30,652 nucleotides of DNA from an uncultured Eubacterium sp. (GTDB taxonomy: Bacteria; Bacillota; Clostridia; Lachnospirales; Lachnospiraceae), in assembly GCA_910589665.1 (NCBI GenBank), contig CAJUTR010000030.1:1-30652 (forward strand). Direction: 5' to 3'. The stretch's first letter is position 1. Every line of letters starts with the position of its first letter. Made by a program: the position numbers and the translations under genes. Below the pieces are notes generated by a model that saw only the letters and a program-made list of their open reading frames with translations, had not been told where the DNA came from and searched no databases. Positions 1-7,151 of this stretch are shown here, in pieces.

Positions 1-36
1 TTGTGACAAAAAAAATTCCGTATTTATGCGGGTTCT

Positions 37-53
37 GGCGTTTCGCAAACGCC
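37..53. other. Short hairpin upstream of the secreted-protein gene
   Basis: A perfect 7-bp inverted repeat (GGCGTTT / AAACGCC) is separated by CGC. No T-run follows on the plus strand, so it does not look like a terminator. It lies about 35 bases before the likely start of the secreted-protein gene and would be in its leader if transcription starts upstream. It could be an operator or a leader hairpin; nothing here decides between them. Confidence 0.35.
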
Positions 54-88
54 TAGAAAAGAATATAATGAAAGGAATGAGAATTGTT

Positions 89-490
89 ATGAAAAGACAG
101 AAAAAAGTAATCGCATCTGTATTGGCAGCAGCTTTTTTGATCGGAGGTACAACATGTTATGCTGGTTCGACGGGTTCAATGTTGAATCCTGACCAATCGA
201 GTGTGTCTACAGCCGTTCTAGGAAATACAACTGGGACATATCGCTTTACATCCACTAATAGTAAGTCAAGTAGGTATGCTGCCGAGGCATATTTGTACGT
301 TGGCAAAAATTCTGCCAGCCTTACATATAACGTCAAAAAATATACCATGAGTCCGGATCTGAGAGCTCATAGTTCAGATGTAAAAGTATCAAAAAAAAGT
401 TACACAACGGCGAAAGCGTACACATATGGTAATACTAAATCCAATCCTCAAAAGGGATGTATAGTATCAACATTAATTAGCAATCAGTAA
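89..490 (+). CDS. Small secreted protein of unknown function, upstream of an ABC cassette
   Basis: The protein is 133 residues from ATG 89, chosen because a classical signal peptide then begins at once: MKRQKK, a hydrophobic stretch (VIASVLAAAFLIGG), and a likely cleavage after CYA before GS. An AAAGGA motif lies about 12 bases upstream; in-frame ATGs at 26, 68 and 77 are alternatives. The mature part, about 107 residues, is rich in Ser, Thr, Tyr and Lys and probably forms beta strands. I recognise no catalytic motif and no family. The gene comes directly before a permease-ATPase-permease set on the same strand, so it may be that transporter's cargo or partner. Bacteriocins of the lactococcin-972 type have a broadly similar gene order, but I see no clear sequence match to them. 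Gene is real: likely; function: unknown. Confidence 0.7.
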   Translation: MKRQKKVIASVLAAAFLIGGTTCYAGSTGSMLNPDQSSVSTAVLGNTTGTYRFTSTNSKSSRYAAEAYLYVGKNSASLTYNVKKYTMSPDLRAHSSDVKVSKKSYTTAKAYTYGNTKSNPQKGCIVSTLISNQ

Positions 491-500
491 CAGGAAAGCT

Positions 501-533
501 GGGGTTCAGAATCTTACTTAGGTTCTGAATCTC
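501..533 (+). other. Strong intercistronic hairpin without a T-tract
   Basis: Arms 501-513 and 521-533 pair over 13 positions, including G-T wobbles, around a 7-base loop. The plus strand continues with an A-run and then the AGGAGGG ribosome binding site of the next gene, not a T-run. A classical rho-independent terminator is therefore unlikely. A better guess is a processing or stability hairpin that lets the secreted-protein message outlast the downstream ABC message. Confidence 0.6.
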
Positions 534-558
534 AATAAAAAAAATTAGGAGGGAAAGA

Positions 559-2388
559 ATGCTTTTTAAGTTAAATAGGCTTCTGGGATGTAGAATAAAG
601 TATAGATCTCATTCGCCCTTTTACTATATTCTAAAACTTTTTATCATGTATCCAGTTACTGTAGTTACAAGTATGGCTTATACATTCGGACTGGTCATGT
701 ATCTAGCAAATTTTGACTCTGTTGGATGTGTGGATTCTTTCGTGGTCTGTATGAAAACAACGGAGCTTACGTTTTTGTTCTTCCTGTTTTTGTCCTATGA
801 GTTTTTTAGTAAGGTGCGGCGAGATCGGATGGAAGAAACTGTTACTAGTATTGTCAACAGACGATCAAATGTTGTATGGATGCAGAGTATCCTGCTAGTG
901 TTTTTAAATTTACTTTATTGTACTATCTTTGTGATTTACCAGATTCGAATGATGAAGAACAATGAAATAAATTCCCGTTATTACCTCATATTTATCCTGA
1001 TCAGTGTGTTTTTGTACCATTTTCTGTTGTATTTGCTTGCTATTTTGAGTGGAAGGGTTTTCTCTCTACTAAGATCCAAAGCAGCAGGGTACTGTCTGTT
1101 GGTTGCTGTCTGGTTTCTTTTCAGTCCCAAGCTGATTGTCACTCTCCACCAAATCTCCTATGGAAAGGAATGGCTGTACCGGATCAGTGATCTGCTTGGG
1201 ATATACAGCAGGGATTATGAATCGTTGTTAGATTTTTATTACATATTCTCTCTTGAAGCAGTTAATTTTCAACGAATCCTGTTTTGGATCATGCTTATGC
1301 TGTCAGTTATATTCATCTGTTCTCGAATACGTGTCGGAAAGTTATGGGGTGGTCTGGCTGTTGTGGGGACAGTGGTATCCCTGCTCCTCTTTTTGCAACC
1401 TACTTCAGCAGTAAGTTTGGACTGTGGGGCGAGCGGGCAGGATGCCTTGACAGCGGATGATGTTTACTATCAGCTAAATAACTGTATGGATATGACACAG
1501 TATAGAGCGGCAGATTTTAAGGTCAAAAGCTATGACTTTGATTTGATGGTTTACCGTGATCTGAAAGCAGAAGTGACTGTGGAACTAGATGGGAGTAAGC
1601 TGCAAGAATATTATTTTACCTTATATCATGGATACAAGTTGAAGAACATCAAGACTTCAACTGGAACCGAATTGCCTTTTGAACAGACGGGAGATCATAT
1701 CCGCATTCCTGCTCCAGATGGGGAACAGATAAGCGCATTGACATTTACATATGAGGGAAGTGGTAAACGTCACTACAGTACGGATCAGGGGATCTTCCTG
1801 CCCGGATATTTTGCCTACTATCCCATGCCGGGATGTCGGCAGGTATATATCTGGCAAAATGGCTATATAGGAAATACGTTTGAGGGCCTGGGTTATGAGG
1901 TTTCTTTCCATGGACAAGTACATACGGATGTCCCACTGTACAGTAATCTGTCACTTGGTGGGGATGGTATGGTTAGTGGAACGGCTGATGCTATGACCCT
2001 GATGGGAAGCTATTTTGCAGAAGAATGTGAATTAGAAGGCTGCCGTATCGTGTACCCCCTGCTCTGTAATGATCAGGAGCGCCCGGATGAGGATAGAGAA
2101 GAATGGGCTTCCTTTATCAGACGATATGCCGGGAGCAAAGCGGATCTGGCAGGCAAAACAATAATCATACCGCCTTACATGAACGGTTCTTTTTGGTTTT
2201 TCGGAACAGATCATGTGATAGGGAGGCTGGTAGATTTAGAAGACAGGTATGAAAAATATATAAAAGAGGGGGAATTGTATCCCTATTTATCTGATGAAGA
2301 GTTGATGCAGGATTTGGAACAGCTAGAAGAAATGCAGCGAATAAATGATTTGGATGAACAGAAGGAAGGAGATGGATGGGTTGATTGA
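559..2388 (+). CDS. Large ABC-2-type permease with a C-terminal extracellular domain
   Basis: The protein is 609 residues; the start is supported by AGGAGGG five bases upstream. Roughly the first 290 residues hold about seven to eight hydrophobic segments typical of an ABC-2-like permease. The rest, about 290-609, is mostly soluble and should face outside. Residues about 330-460 (a beta-rich stretch with LTFTYEGSGK and FLPGYFAYYPMPG) recall the N-terminal beta domain of M1 aminopeptidases, known from permease/M1 fusion proteins. I see no HEXXH zinc motif, so it would be a binding rather than a peptidase domain. It overlaps the ATPase gene by 17 bases, which suggests translational coupling. 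The first part of the gene looks richer in A and T than the genes after it. Substrate unknown; the secreted protein encoded just upstream is the obvious candidate. Confidence 0.75.
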   Translation: MLFKLNRLLGCRIKYRSHSPFYYILKLFIMYPVTVVTSMAYTFGLVMYLANFDSVGCVDSFVVCMKTTELTFLFFLFLSYEFFSKVRRDRMEETVTSIVNRRSNVVWMQSILLVFLNLLYCTIFVIYQIRMMKNNEINSRYYLIFILISVFLYHFLLYLLAILSGRVFSLLRSKAAGYCLLVAVWFLFSPKLIVTLHQISYGKEWLYRISDLLGIYSRDYESLLDFYYIFSLEAVNFQRILFWIMLMLSVIFICSRIRVGKLWGGLAVVGTVVSLLLFLQPTSAVSLDCGASGQDALTADDVYYQLNNCMDMTQYRAADFKVKSYDFDLMVYRDLKAEVTVELDGSKLQEYYFTLYHGYKLKNIKTSTGTELPFEQTGDHIRIPAPDGEQISALTFTYEGSGKRHYSTDQGIFLPGYFAYYPMPGCRQVYIWQNGYIGNTFEGLGYEVSFHGQVHTDVPLYSNLSLGGDGMVSGTADAMTLMGSYFAEECELEGCRIVYPLLCNDQERPDEDREEWASFIRRYAGSKADLAGKTIIIPPYMNGSFWFFGTDHVIGRLVDLEDRYEKYIKEGELYPYLSDEELMQDLEQLEEMQRINDLDEQKEGDGWVD

Positions 2389-3235
2389 GATAAATCAGGT
2401 GAGTAAATCTTTTGGAAGAAAACAGGTGCTGAACAAAGTAAGCTGCCACCTGGAAAATGGGATCTATGGACTTCTGGGGCCGAATGGAGCAGGAAAGACC
2501 ACACTGATGCGCTGCATGGCGGATCTGTACAAGGTTTCAGGTGGATCCGTGCTGCTGGACGGAGTCCCCCTTGGCAGGAAAAAAAAACATGTCGGGTATC
2601 TTCCGCAGTCCTTTGGGCTGTTTAAGGAACTCACGGTGCAGGATTGCCTTGATTATTTCTGCGGGGTAAAAGATATCCCCCGGCCGGAGAGAAAAGAATG
2701 GATTGAAAAGACGCTGGCGGCCGTCAATCTGACGGACAGTGCCGGGACTAAGACAGGCAAGCTGTCAGGCGGAATGATGCGCCGCGTCGGTGTGGCACAG
2801 GCGTTGCTCGGCAGGCCGGAACTGATTATGTTTGATGAGCCTACGGCAGGTCTTGATCCAGAGGAGAGGATGAACTTTAAAAGAATCCTTTCGGGGCTTG
2901 GGGAGAGGGAGACCGTTGTCATATCAACGCATATTGTGGAAGATATCGAGGCCTGCTGTGACCATGTGATTGTAATGAGCCGGGGCGAGATCCTATATAC
3001 TGGTACCTGTGAGGAAATGAAACAGCTGGCGGAGGGAAAGGTATATGCCTGTGAAAAAGATAACGCTTCTGCCATACCTTCGAACGCCATACTGGAGAAG
3101 CAGTATGAACAGAGTGGTACCGTGTATTACCGGATTCTTTCAGGGACAAAGTTAGCACTTCCGGCACTGGAACCTTCCGTTGAGGACGGTTATATGTGCA
3201 TCATTAAAAATATAGGGAGGCGGGTAGATGTTTAA
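2372..3235 (+). CDS. ABC transporter ATP-binding protein
   Basis: This is the nucleotide-binding subunit that powers the adjacent permeases. From ATG 2372 the key motifs are Walker A GPNGAGKTT (about 36-44), Q-loop YLPQSFG (77-83), signature LSGGM (131-135), Walker B LIMFDEPT (151-158) and H-loop STHIVED (185-191). All catalytic residues are present. About 75 residues follow the core, as in many ABC-2 exporters. ATG 2372 has AAGGA five bases upstream; TTG 2381 is an equally good start, since it would give the usual opening MIEINQVSKSF with AGGAG nine bases upstream. The gene overlaps the permease genes on both sides, consistent with one operon. The family is certain; export of the upstream secreted protein is inference. 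Confidence 0.93.
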   Translation: MDGLIEINQVSKSFGRKQVLNKVSCHLENGIYGLLGPNGAGKTTLMRCMADLYKVSGGSVLLDGVPLGRKKKHVGYLPQSFGLFKELTVQDCLDYFCGVKDIPRPERKEWIEKTLAAVNLTDSAGTKTGKLSGGMMRRVGVAQALLGRPELIMFDEPTAGLDPEERMNFKRILSGLGERETVVISTHIVEDIEACCDHVIVMSRGEILYTGTCEEMKQLAEGKVYACEKDNASAIPSNAILEKQYEQSGTVYYRILSGTKLALPALEPSVEDGYMCIIKNIGRRVDV

Positions 3236-3851
3236 GATACTGGAACGATGCTATCTGCAGGCAAAGAATATGAAGGTGTTGTTTTTTGTACCACTGTTTG
3301 TATTTTACATTGTGATTCCACTGATGGCATACGCTTATACTTTAAGTCCGATCGCCCCGCAGGACCTAAATATTACATTGGAGCAGGTTTCCTATCTCTT
3401 TGTTCCGGTCTTCTCCGTCTGGTGGCTGTATCTGTCACTGAAAGAGTACCTGGAAGGGGAGGGAAATGAGCTGCTCGTTATGTCTGGCGGTATTGGTGCT
3501 ATGTCTGCTGTGTTTTTCTGTGCCACTGTGATAAGTTTTTTGCCGGTGTTCCTGTTCTATGACAATTCAATGGGTGAGACTACGGATCTTTTTCTGCAGA
3601 TGACGGTTGCTTCCTTTCTCATGTACGGGGTCGTACTGGCCGCCGCATTTGCGTTTCGGAGTGTAGCGGTTGCCATTCTTGCTGCTCTGTGTTATGCCAT
3701 TTTGGGTACTTCTGCGATGGAGGAATTTTCTCTTATCGAATACGGGAGTATGCAGGGAAGTGTGATGTGGTTTCATGAGGCGATGCCCCTGGTCGTGCTG
3801 GGAACCGTATTCTGGGTATATGGGATCCTCTGCTCAAAGCGGTACAGGTAG
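3228..3851 (+). CDS. Small ABC permease-like membrane protein
   Basis: This 207-residue, very hydrophobic protein has about six predicted membrane segments (for example 17-37, 55-68, 84-106, 120-145, 146-162 and 181-200) and short loops. Its start overlaps the last 8 bases of the ATPase gene and has GGGAGG about 6-7 bases upstream, so the two are coupled. Position and topology point to the second membrane subunit of the exporter, paired with the large permease. No family-specific motif was recognised. The cassette ends here; an IS66 element begins 50 bases downstream and separates the genes from a hairpin that probably ended their transcript. Confidence 0.75.
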   Translation: MFKILERCYLQAKNMKVLFFVPLFVFYIVIPLMAYAYTLSPIAPQDLNITLEQVSYLFVPVFSVWWLYLSLKEYLEGEGNELLVMSGGIGAMSAVFFCATVISFLPVFLFYDNSMGETTDLFLQMTVASFLMYGVVLAAAFAFRSVAVAILAALCYAILGTSAMEEFSLIEYGSMQGSVMWFHEAMPLVVLGTVFWVYGILCSKRYR

Positions 3852-3893
3852 TGATGCCATATCACGCATACGGTTCTTACTATCACACACGAA

Positions 3894-3901
3894 TTAAATG
3901 G
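3894..3901 (+). repeat. Left target-site duplication of the IS66 element
   Basis: TTAAATGG directly before the left inverted repeat is identical to 5621-5628 directly after the right one. An 8-bp duplication is the size expected for IS66 insertion. Confidence 0.93.
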
Positions 3902-3925
3902 GTAAACGGTAGATAATACGTACCT
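3902..3925 (+). repeat. IS66 left terminal inverted repeat
   Basis: It starts GTAAACGGTAGATA and matches the reverse complement of 5597-5620 at 22 of 24 positions. Confidence 0.92.
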
Positions 3926-3973
3926 CGACTGACTCTGCAAAATATGGGACAATAGACTATATTTCTATTACGA

Positions 3974-4005
3974 GTATCAAAAGTATAAGACTAAACTTTT
4001 GATAC
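3974..4005 (+). other. Hairpin in the leader of the IS66 genes
   Basis: A perfect 11-bp inverted repeat (GTATCAAAAGT / ACTTTTGATAC) with a 10-base loop lies about 20 bases before the tnpA start, just ahead of its GGGGGG ribosome binding site. Hairpins here in insertion sequences often limit expression from transcripts that enter from outside; that role is inferred. Confidence 0.5.
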
Positions 4006-4026
4006 CACTATACGGGGGGTAAGTCT

Positions 4027-4158
4027 ATGAATTCAGAAACAGCAATAGCGGCTGCAGGATACCGCATCAAGGAATGGGCAGAACAGATCCGGGACTGTCA
4101 GAACCGTCCGGCTGGCATGAGTGTAGCCGACTGGTGTGCCGGCAACGGGGATCTTTAA
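4027..4158 (+). pseudogene. tnpA: Truncated IS66 accessory protein TnpA
   Basis: Forty-three codons from ATG 4027, after a GGGGGGT ribosome binding site. The product contains YRIKEWAEQIRDCQN and SVADWCAGNG, which resemble the N-terminal helix-turn-helix part of IS66 TnpA (normally about 100 or more residues, with GISK..YYYRLR following). At NG the sequence switches to tnpC-type sequence in another frame and ends at TAA 4156-4158. This is the upstream side of the internal deletion junction, near 4145-4153. Confidence 0.75.
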
Positions 4159-5546
4159 CGAGGCAGAGGCCGTTGCAGAAGAAGCCGTTGAAGCAGCGGA
4201 GACTGCCGCCCGGCAGAAGCCAAAGAAGAAGCGGGGAAAGAGGGATGTGGACCTTTCCGGCCTTCCGGTTGTGGTGATCGAACATTCCATGCCGGAAGAA
4301 GAACTGGAGGAACGGTTCGGAAAAGACGGATTTAAACAGCTTCCGGATGAAGTGTACCGCAGATATGGGTTTACCCCGGCAAAAGCCGAGGTGGATGAGC
4401 ACCATGTAAAGGTGTACGCCGGGAAGAAGACGGATGAGATCATCCGGGCTCCGCACCCGGAATGTCTTTTAAAAGGGAGCCTTGTGTCCCCGTCCCTTGA
4501 GGCGGCAGTGATAAACGCAAAATATGTCAATGCCGTCCCGCTTTACCGTCAGGAGCAGGAGTTTGAACGTTACGGCCTGCATATCCCAAGGCAGAACATG
4601 GCGAACTGGACGATCCAGTGCGCAGACAGGTACCTTGCAGTCCTTTATGACCACCTGCATGAAAAAATGTACGGATACCATGTGCTCCAGGCAGACGAGA
4701 CGCCGGTTCTGGCGAACAGGGACGGCCGCCCTGCCGGAGCAAAAAGCTTCATGTGGGTATACCGCACCGGACGGATGTACACAGACCGCCAGATTATCCT
4801 GTATGAATACCGGAAGACGCGCATCGCCAGCCATCCCAGGGAATTCCTGAAGGATTTCAGCGGGGTATGCGTCACGGACGGATAACCAGATCTACCATAC
4901 AATCGAAAACGAACGGGAATACCTGAAGATTGCTGGGTGCTGGTCCCATGCCAAACGGAGATTCGACGAGGCGGTTAAGGCGCTGCCGAAAGTAAAGCGG
5001 AAAGACAACCGCGCGCCCCTTGCGCTGGCAATGATACAGGCCATCTGCCGGGAGGAGAAACTGCTGAAGGATCTCCCGGCAAAAGAACGGAAAAACCGCC
5101 GCCAGCTGAGTGTCAGGCCTCTGGTGGAGGCTTACTTCACATGGGCAAAAGAAAATATTTCCCTTGTACCGCAAAAGGGCAAAATATGGGAAGGCTTCCG
5201 CTATTGCATAAACCAGGAGAAATACCTGAAAGTATTTCTGGATGACGGCGAAGTTCCGATGGATAACAATGCTGCTGAGCAGTCGATCCGTGGATTCTGT
5301 GTCGGAAAGAAGAACTGGGTCATGATCGATACGGTTGCAGGTGCGGAGTCAAGCGCCATGATATACAGTATTGCAGAAACAGCAAAAGCCAACAATCTGA
5401 AACCGTATGACTATTTTGAATACCTGCTCACTGAGATCCCGAAGCATCTGGATGACACTGACCGCAGTTTTTTGGATGATCTGCTTCCATGGTCACCGAA
5501 TCTCCCTGCGAACTGCCGGAAACCCGTTAAAGAAGAAGTGAAATAA
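4136..5546 (+). pseudogene. tnpC: IS66 transposase TnpC, 5'-deleted and frameshifted
   Basis: This is the DDE transposase of the element. Reading from 4136, the first part carries IFNEAEA, the GKRDVDLSGLP region, the first catalytic Asp in LQADETPV, and the second in VCVTDG. TAA 4883-4885 then stops it. Removing one A there restores the family sequence YQIYH in the other frame, which runs open from 4887 to 5546 with MDNNAAEQSIR (catalytic Glu) and the ending DDLLPW. About 90-100 N-terminal residues, including the helical leader, are missing because of the deletion, and GTG 4136 is only a chance start. Two separate lesions make this a clear pseudogene unless programmed shifting restores the second. 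Confidence 0.9.
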
Positions 5547-5549
5547 GAC

Positions 5550-5592
5550 CGGAGCAAATCTGTCTCTATCATAACAGGTTTGCTCCGATTTT
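5550..5592 (+). terminator. Terminator of the IS66 transposase gene
   Basis: Arms 5550-5563 and 5574-5587 (CGGAGCAAA / TTTGCTCCG plus CTGT / ACAG with one wobble) form a 14-bp stem with a 10-base loop, followed by ATTTTGT. It starts 3 bases after the tnpC stop codon. Confidence 0.75.
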
Positions 5593-5596
5593 GTAT

Positions 5597-5620
5597 AGGT
5601 ACATACTATCTACCGTTTAC
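5597..5620 (-). repeat. IS66 right terminal inverted repeat
   Basis: It ends CTACCGTTTAC and is the partner of 3902-3925, with two mismatches in 24. Confidence 0.92.
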
Positions 5621-5628
5621 TTAAATGG
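5621..5628 (+). repeat. Right target-site duplication of the IS66 element
   Basis: TTAAATGG, identical to 3894-3901. It also forms the first bases of the hairpin at 5623-5648. Confidence 0.93.
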
Positions 5629-5648
5629 AGTCCGTGAGGGCTCCATTT
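5623..5648 (+). terminator. Hairpin, probably the displaced terminator of the ABC cassette
   Basis: AAATGGAGTCC and GGGCTCCATTT pair over 11 bp (one T-G wobble) around the loop GTGA, a GNRA-type tetraloop. Without the IS66 element, this hairpin would lie about 45 bases after the last ABC gene. The following bases (CATCATT) make only a weak T-tract, so terminator function is likely but not certain. Confidence 0.55.
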
Positions 5649-5684
5649 CATCATTACGAGCAGCACGACGTGCCCCTTTACGCG

Positions 5685-5730
5685 AAAAAGCCGGAGGAAA
5701 CCACCATTTAGCGGTTCCCTCCGGCTTTTT
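5685..5730 (-). terminator. Bidirectional rho-independent terminator of the XRE gene
   Basis: AAAAAGCCGGAGG and CCTCCGGCTTTTT are perfect inverted arms, so there is a T-run after the stem on either strand. The stop codon of the leftward XRE gene (5708-5710) sits in the loop region, so the last codons of that gene form part of the stem. Confidence 0.9.
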
Positions 5731-6178
5731 CCATGTCAGGGCACAGAGACATATTCCACTCTTCTTCTAGGGATGATTTTTTTTCGGCTCTCTTTCTCCC
5801 TGAATATACAGCTCTCAGTATGATCGCAATCATATCCTGCTCTTCAACATTATACAATTTCAATGCCTTGTCAAGATTGCTTTCAGGTTTTTTTGGTGGC
5901 TCGGGTGCTTTCACCGGTTCCGGAGCCTTTTGCGGCTCTGCAGCCTTTGTTGCTTCCTCTCCACGTACCAGATAATCACATGATGTACCAAAAATAGTGG
6001 CAAGATTATTAAGCACCTGTACCGTGAAACCTTTCCTTCCATTTTCGATTTCATATAAGAACTTTGCTGAAATCTGCACTTGATCTGCCATGTACTGCCT
6101 TGAGAGACCGCTCTTCGTCCTCAGGTTATAAACTCGTGTTCCGACTTCTTTATACAAACGTTTGTCCACTACCGCCAT
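5708..6178 (-). CDS. XRE-family regulator with a Pro/Ala/Lys/Glu-rich linker
   Basis: The protein is 156 residues; the start has AAAGGAGG seven bases upstream. Residues about 12-67 form a Cro/CI-type helix-turn-helix (LRTKSGLSRQYMADQVQIS, then FLYEIENGRKG). Next comes a low-complexity linker, about 73-100, with repeated APEP/KAPEP units, and then an alpha-helical C-terminal part with a basic-acidic stretch (GRKRAEKKSSLEEE). It is a DNA-binding regulator whose target is unknown. It is divergent from agrB with a 266-bp shared control region, so regulation of agrB and of itself is the simplest guess. Its transcript ends at the strong terminator overlapping its stop codon. Confidence 0.88.
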   Translation of the reverse strand: MAVVDKRLYKEVGTRVYNLRTKSGLSRQYMADQVQISAKFLYEIENGRKGFTVQVLNNLATIFGTSCDYLVRGEEATKAAEPQKAPEPVKAPEPPKKPESNLDKALKLYNVEEQDMIAIILRAVYSGRKRAEKKSSLEEEWNMSLCPDMEKAGGNR

Positions 6179-6236
6179 AATTATTCCTCCTTTGCTGGTT
6201 AAATATAGTGTAGTTGTAATTTGTATTTCGAATAGA

Positions 6237-6245
6237 ATTATAGCA
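6237..6245 (-). promoter_or_regulatory. Extended -10 promoter of the XRE gene
   Basis: On the minus strand this reads TGCTATAAT, a perfect -10 hexamer preceded by the TGN extension, about 60 bases before the XRE start. No good -35 is seen at normal spacing, which extended -10 promoters tolerate. Confidence 0.5.
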
Positions 6246-6393
6246 GGAAAATCGTCTCAATTTAGTTTATTTTCGCAACATCCGCCATCCGGTGGTTCAT
6301 GTACCTTTAATTCCCCTCATTTTTTCCTTTTGGACGCTTTCAGCCAGCATATGACAGATTTCGCGCATATTTTCCCAAATGTTACAAATTGAT

Positions 6394-6402
6394 TGCTATA
6401 CT
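6394..6402 (+). promoter_or_regulatory. Extended -10 promoter of agrBD
   Basis: TGCTATACT (TGN extension plus a 5-of-6 -10 hexamer) lies about 45 bases before agrB. As at the divergent XRE promoter, there is no convincing -35, which suggests activation by a regulator. I could not identify an AgrA-type direct repeat by eye. Confidence 0.5.
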
Positions 6403-6444
6403 AGCACTCGTAATCAAAGGTAACACGCAGGAGGTGTTTACGAA

Positions 6445-7017
6445 ATGGACGCACAATCCGCTTTATCTCAAAAGATACAAGTGACATATCACTTTACGGA
6501 TTTTGAGATGCAGAAAATGCACTTTACGATTTCCGTTTTTAAATGTGAAGGTTCCAAGTTGATCGTTTTGGGAATTGTATTTGCTGTTTTGGGCCTTTTT
6601 CGTGAGTATGCCGTACTAATGCTAACACTCATACCGATTCGCATGTTTAGCGGAGGCATTCATTTTGATCATTACAGTTCCTGCTTTTTGTTTACCACAT
6701 TTTTTTCAGTCCTGCCGATGTTGCTTACCGGAATCATTCTGCCACACTCGGTACAGGTTGCTGTAATGGCTGTCAGTATAGGCATTACCTATCTGATCGG
6801 CCCTGTAACATCCAAAAAAAGACCCCCAATCCAATATGGGAGATACCGGGCTTTTCGCCTGATTTCAACGGGTGTCGTCTTTGTTTGGTTTTTAGTTTTC
6901 GCTTTTGTCAGAACGTTTCCATTTCAGAATCTCTGTTTTTGGGTCATCGCTCTGCAAACAGTACAATTAATTTGTGCGAAGATCGCACGGAAAGGAGATA
7001 TTTATGAAAAAGTTTAA
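6445..7017 (+). CDS. agrB: AgrB-like peptide-processing membrane endopeptidase
   Basis: AgrB proteins cut the C-terminal tail off the AgrD precursor, close the thiolactone ring and help release the signal. This one has 190 residues, the normal length. It contains the family hallmark MFSGGIHFDHYSSC, with His73 and Cys80 seven apart, as in the catalytic pair of Staphylococcus aureus AgrB. The rest is several membrane helices (about 40-66, 82-123 and 139-177) with a KKRPP basic loop. The start has AGGAGGTG upstream. Its last 14 bases overlap agrD, in another frame. The gene lies alone with agrD on the plus strand, while kinase and regulator genes converge on it from the right. Confidence 0.95.
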   Translation: MDAQSALSQKIQVTYHFTDFEMQKMHFTISVFKCEGSKLIVLGIVFAVLGLFREYAVLMLTLIPIRMFSGGIHFDHYSSCFLFTTFFSVLPMLLTGIILPHSVQVAVMAVSIGITYLIGPVTSKKRPPIQYGRYRAFRLISTGVVFVWFLVFAFVRTFPFQNLCFWVIALQTVQLICAKIARKGDIYEKV

Positions 7018-7132
7018 TTCATCTGTTCTTTACAAACTCTGTAGCATGTGTATAGCATTTGGAGTAATTATTTACTATCATTGTCCTAGTATGCTTCTTT
7101 GGGGTGAACCAGAATTCCCAACCGAAAAATAA
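7004..7132 (+). CDS. agrD: AgrD-like cyclic autoinducer peptide precursor (42 aa)
   Basis: The short reading frame starts at ATG 7004 with AAAGGAGATATTT upstream. Its layout is that of AgrD: an N-terminal region that could be an amphipathic membrane helix (MKKFNSSVLYKLCSMC, then IAFGVIIYY), a signal core starting at Cys27 (HCPSMLLW), and an acidic tail with the AgrD-type motif GEPEFPTEK. Lining up EPEFP with the EPKVP-type tail of known AgrD proteins puts AgrB cleavage after Trp33, giving a ring CPSMLLW of seven residues rather than the usual five; a five-residue ring CPSML is the alternative. Overlap with agrB supports coupled production. Cys13 and Cys16 in the leader are extra cysteines of unknown role. 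Confidence 0.88.
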   Translation: MKKFNSSVLYKLCSMCIAFGVIIYYHCPSMLLWGEPEFPTEK

Positions 7133-7151
7133 TTTTTCTACTTATCATATG

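Larger units (their letters stand above)
3902..5620 (+). mobile_element. Degenerate IS66-family insertion sequence (1719 bp)
   Basis: The ends are imperfect 24-bp inverted repeats (22 of 24 matching) that begin GTAA, as in IS66 family elements, flanked by the 8-bp duplication TTAAATGG. Intact IS66 elements are about 2.5 kb with tnpA, tnpB and tnpC. Here the start of tnpA is joined directly to the inside of tnpC, so the rest of tnpA, all of tnpB and the beginning of tnpC are missing. tnpC also carries a one-base frameshift after the codon for its second catalytic Asp. The element cannot make a whole transposase, but its ends look intact, so it may be movable in trans. The perfect duplication shows that the present copy arrived as one unit, perhaps already deleted. 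Confidence 0.93.

Noticed and set aside
4033..4530. Leftward open frame of 165 codons inside the IS66 element
   Set aside because: Antisense to recognisable TnpC sequence; Ser/Cys-rich shadow without start signals.
6179..6444. Search for AgrA-type direct repeats upstream of agrB
   Set aside because: No convincing pair of 9-base repeats with helical spacing could be seen by eye.
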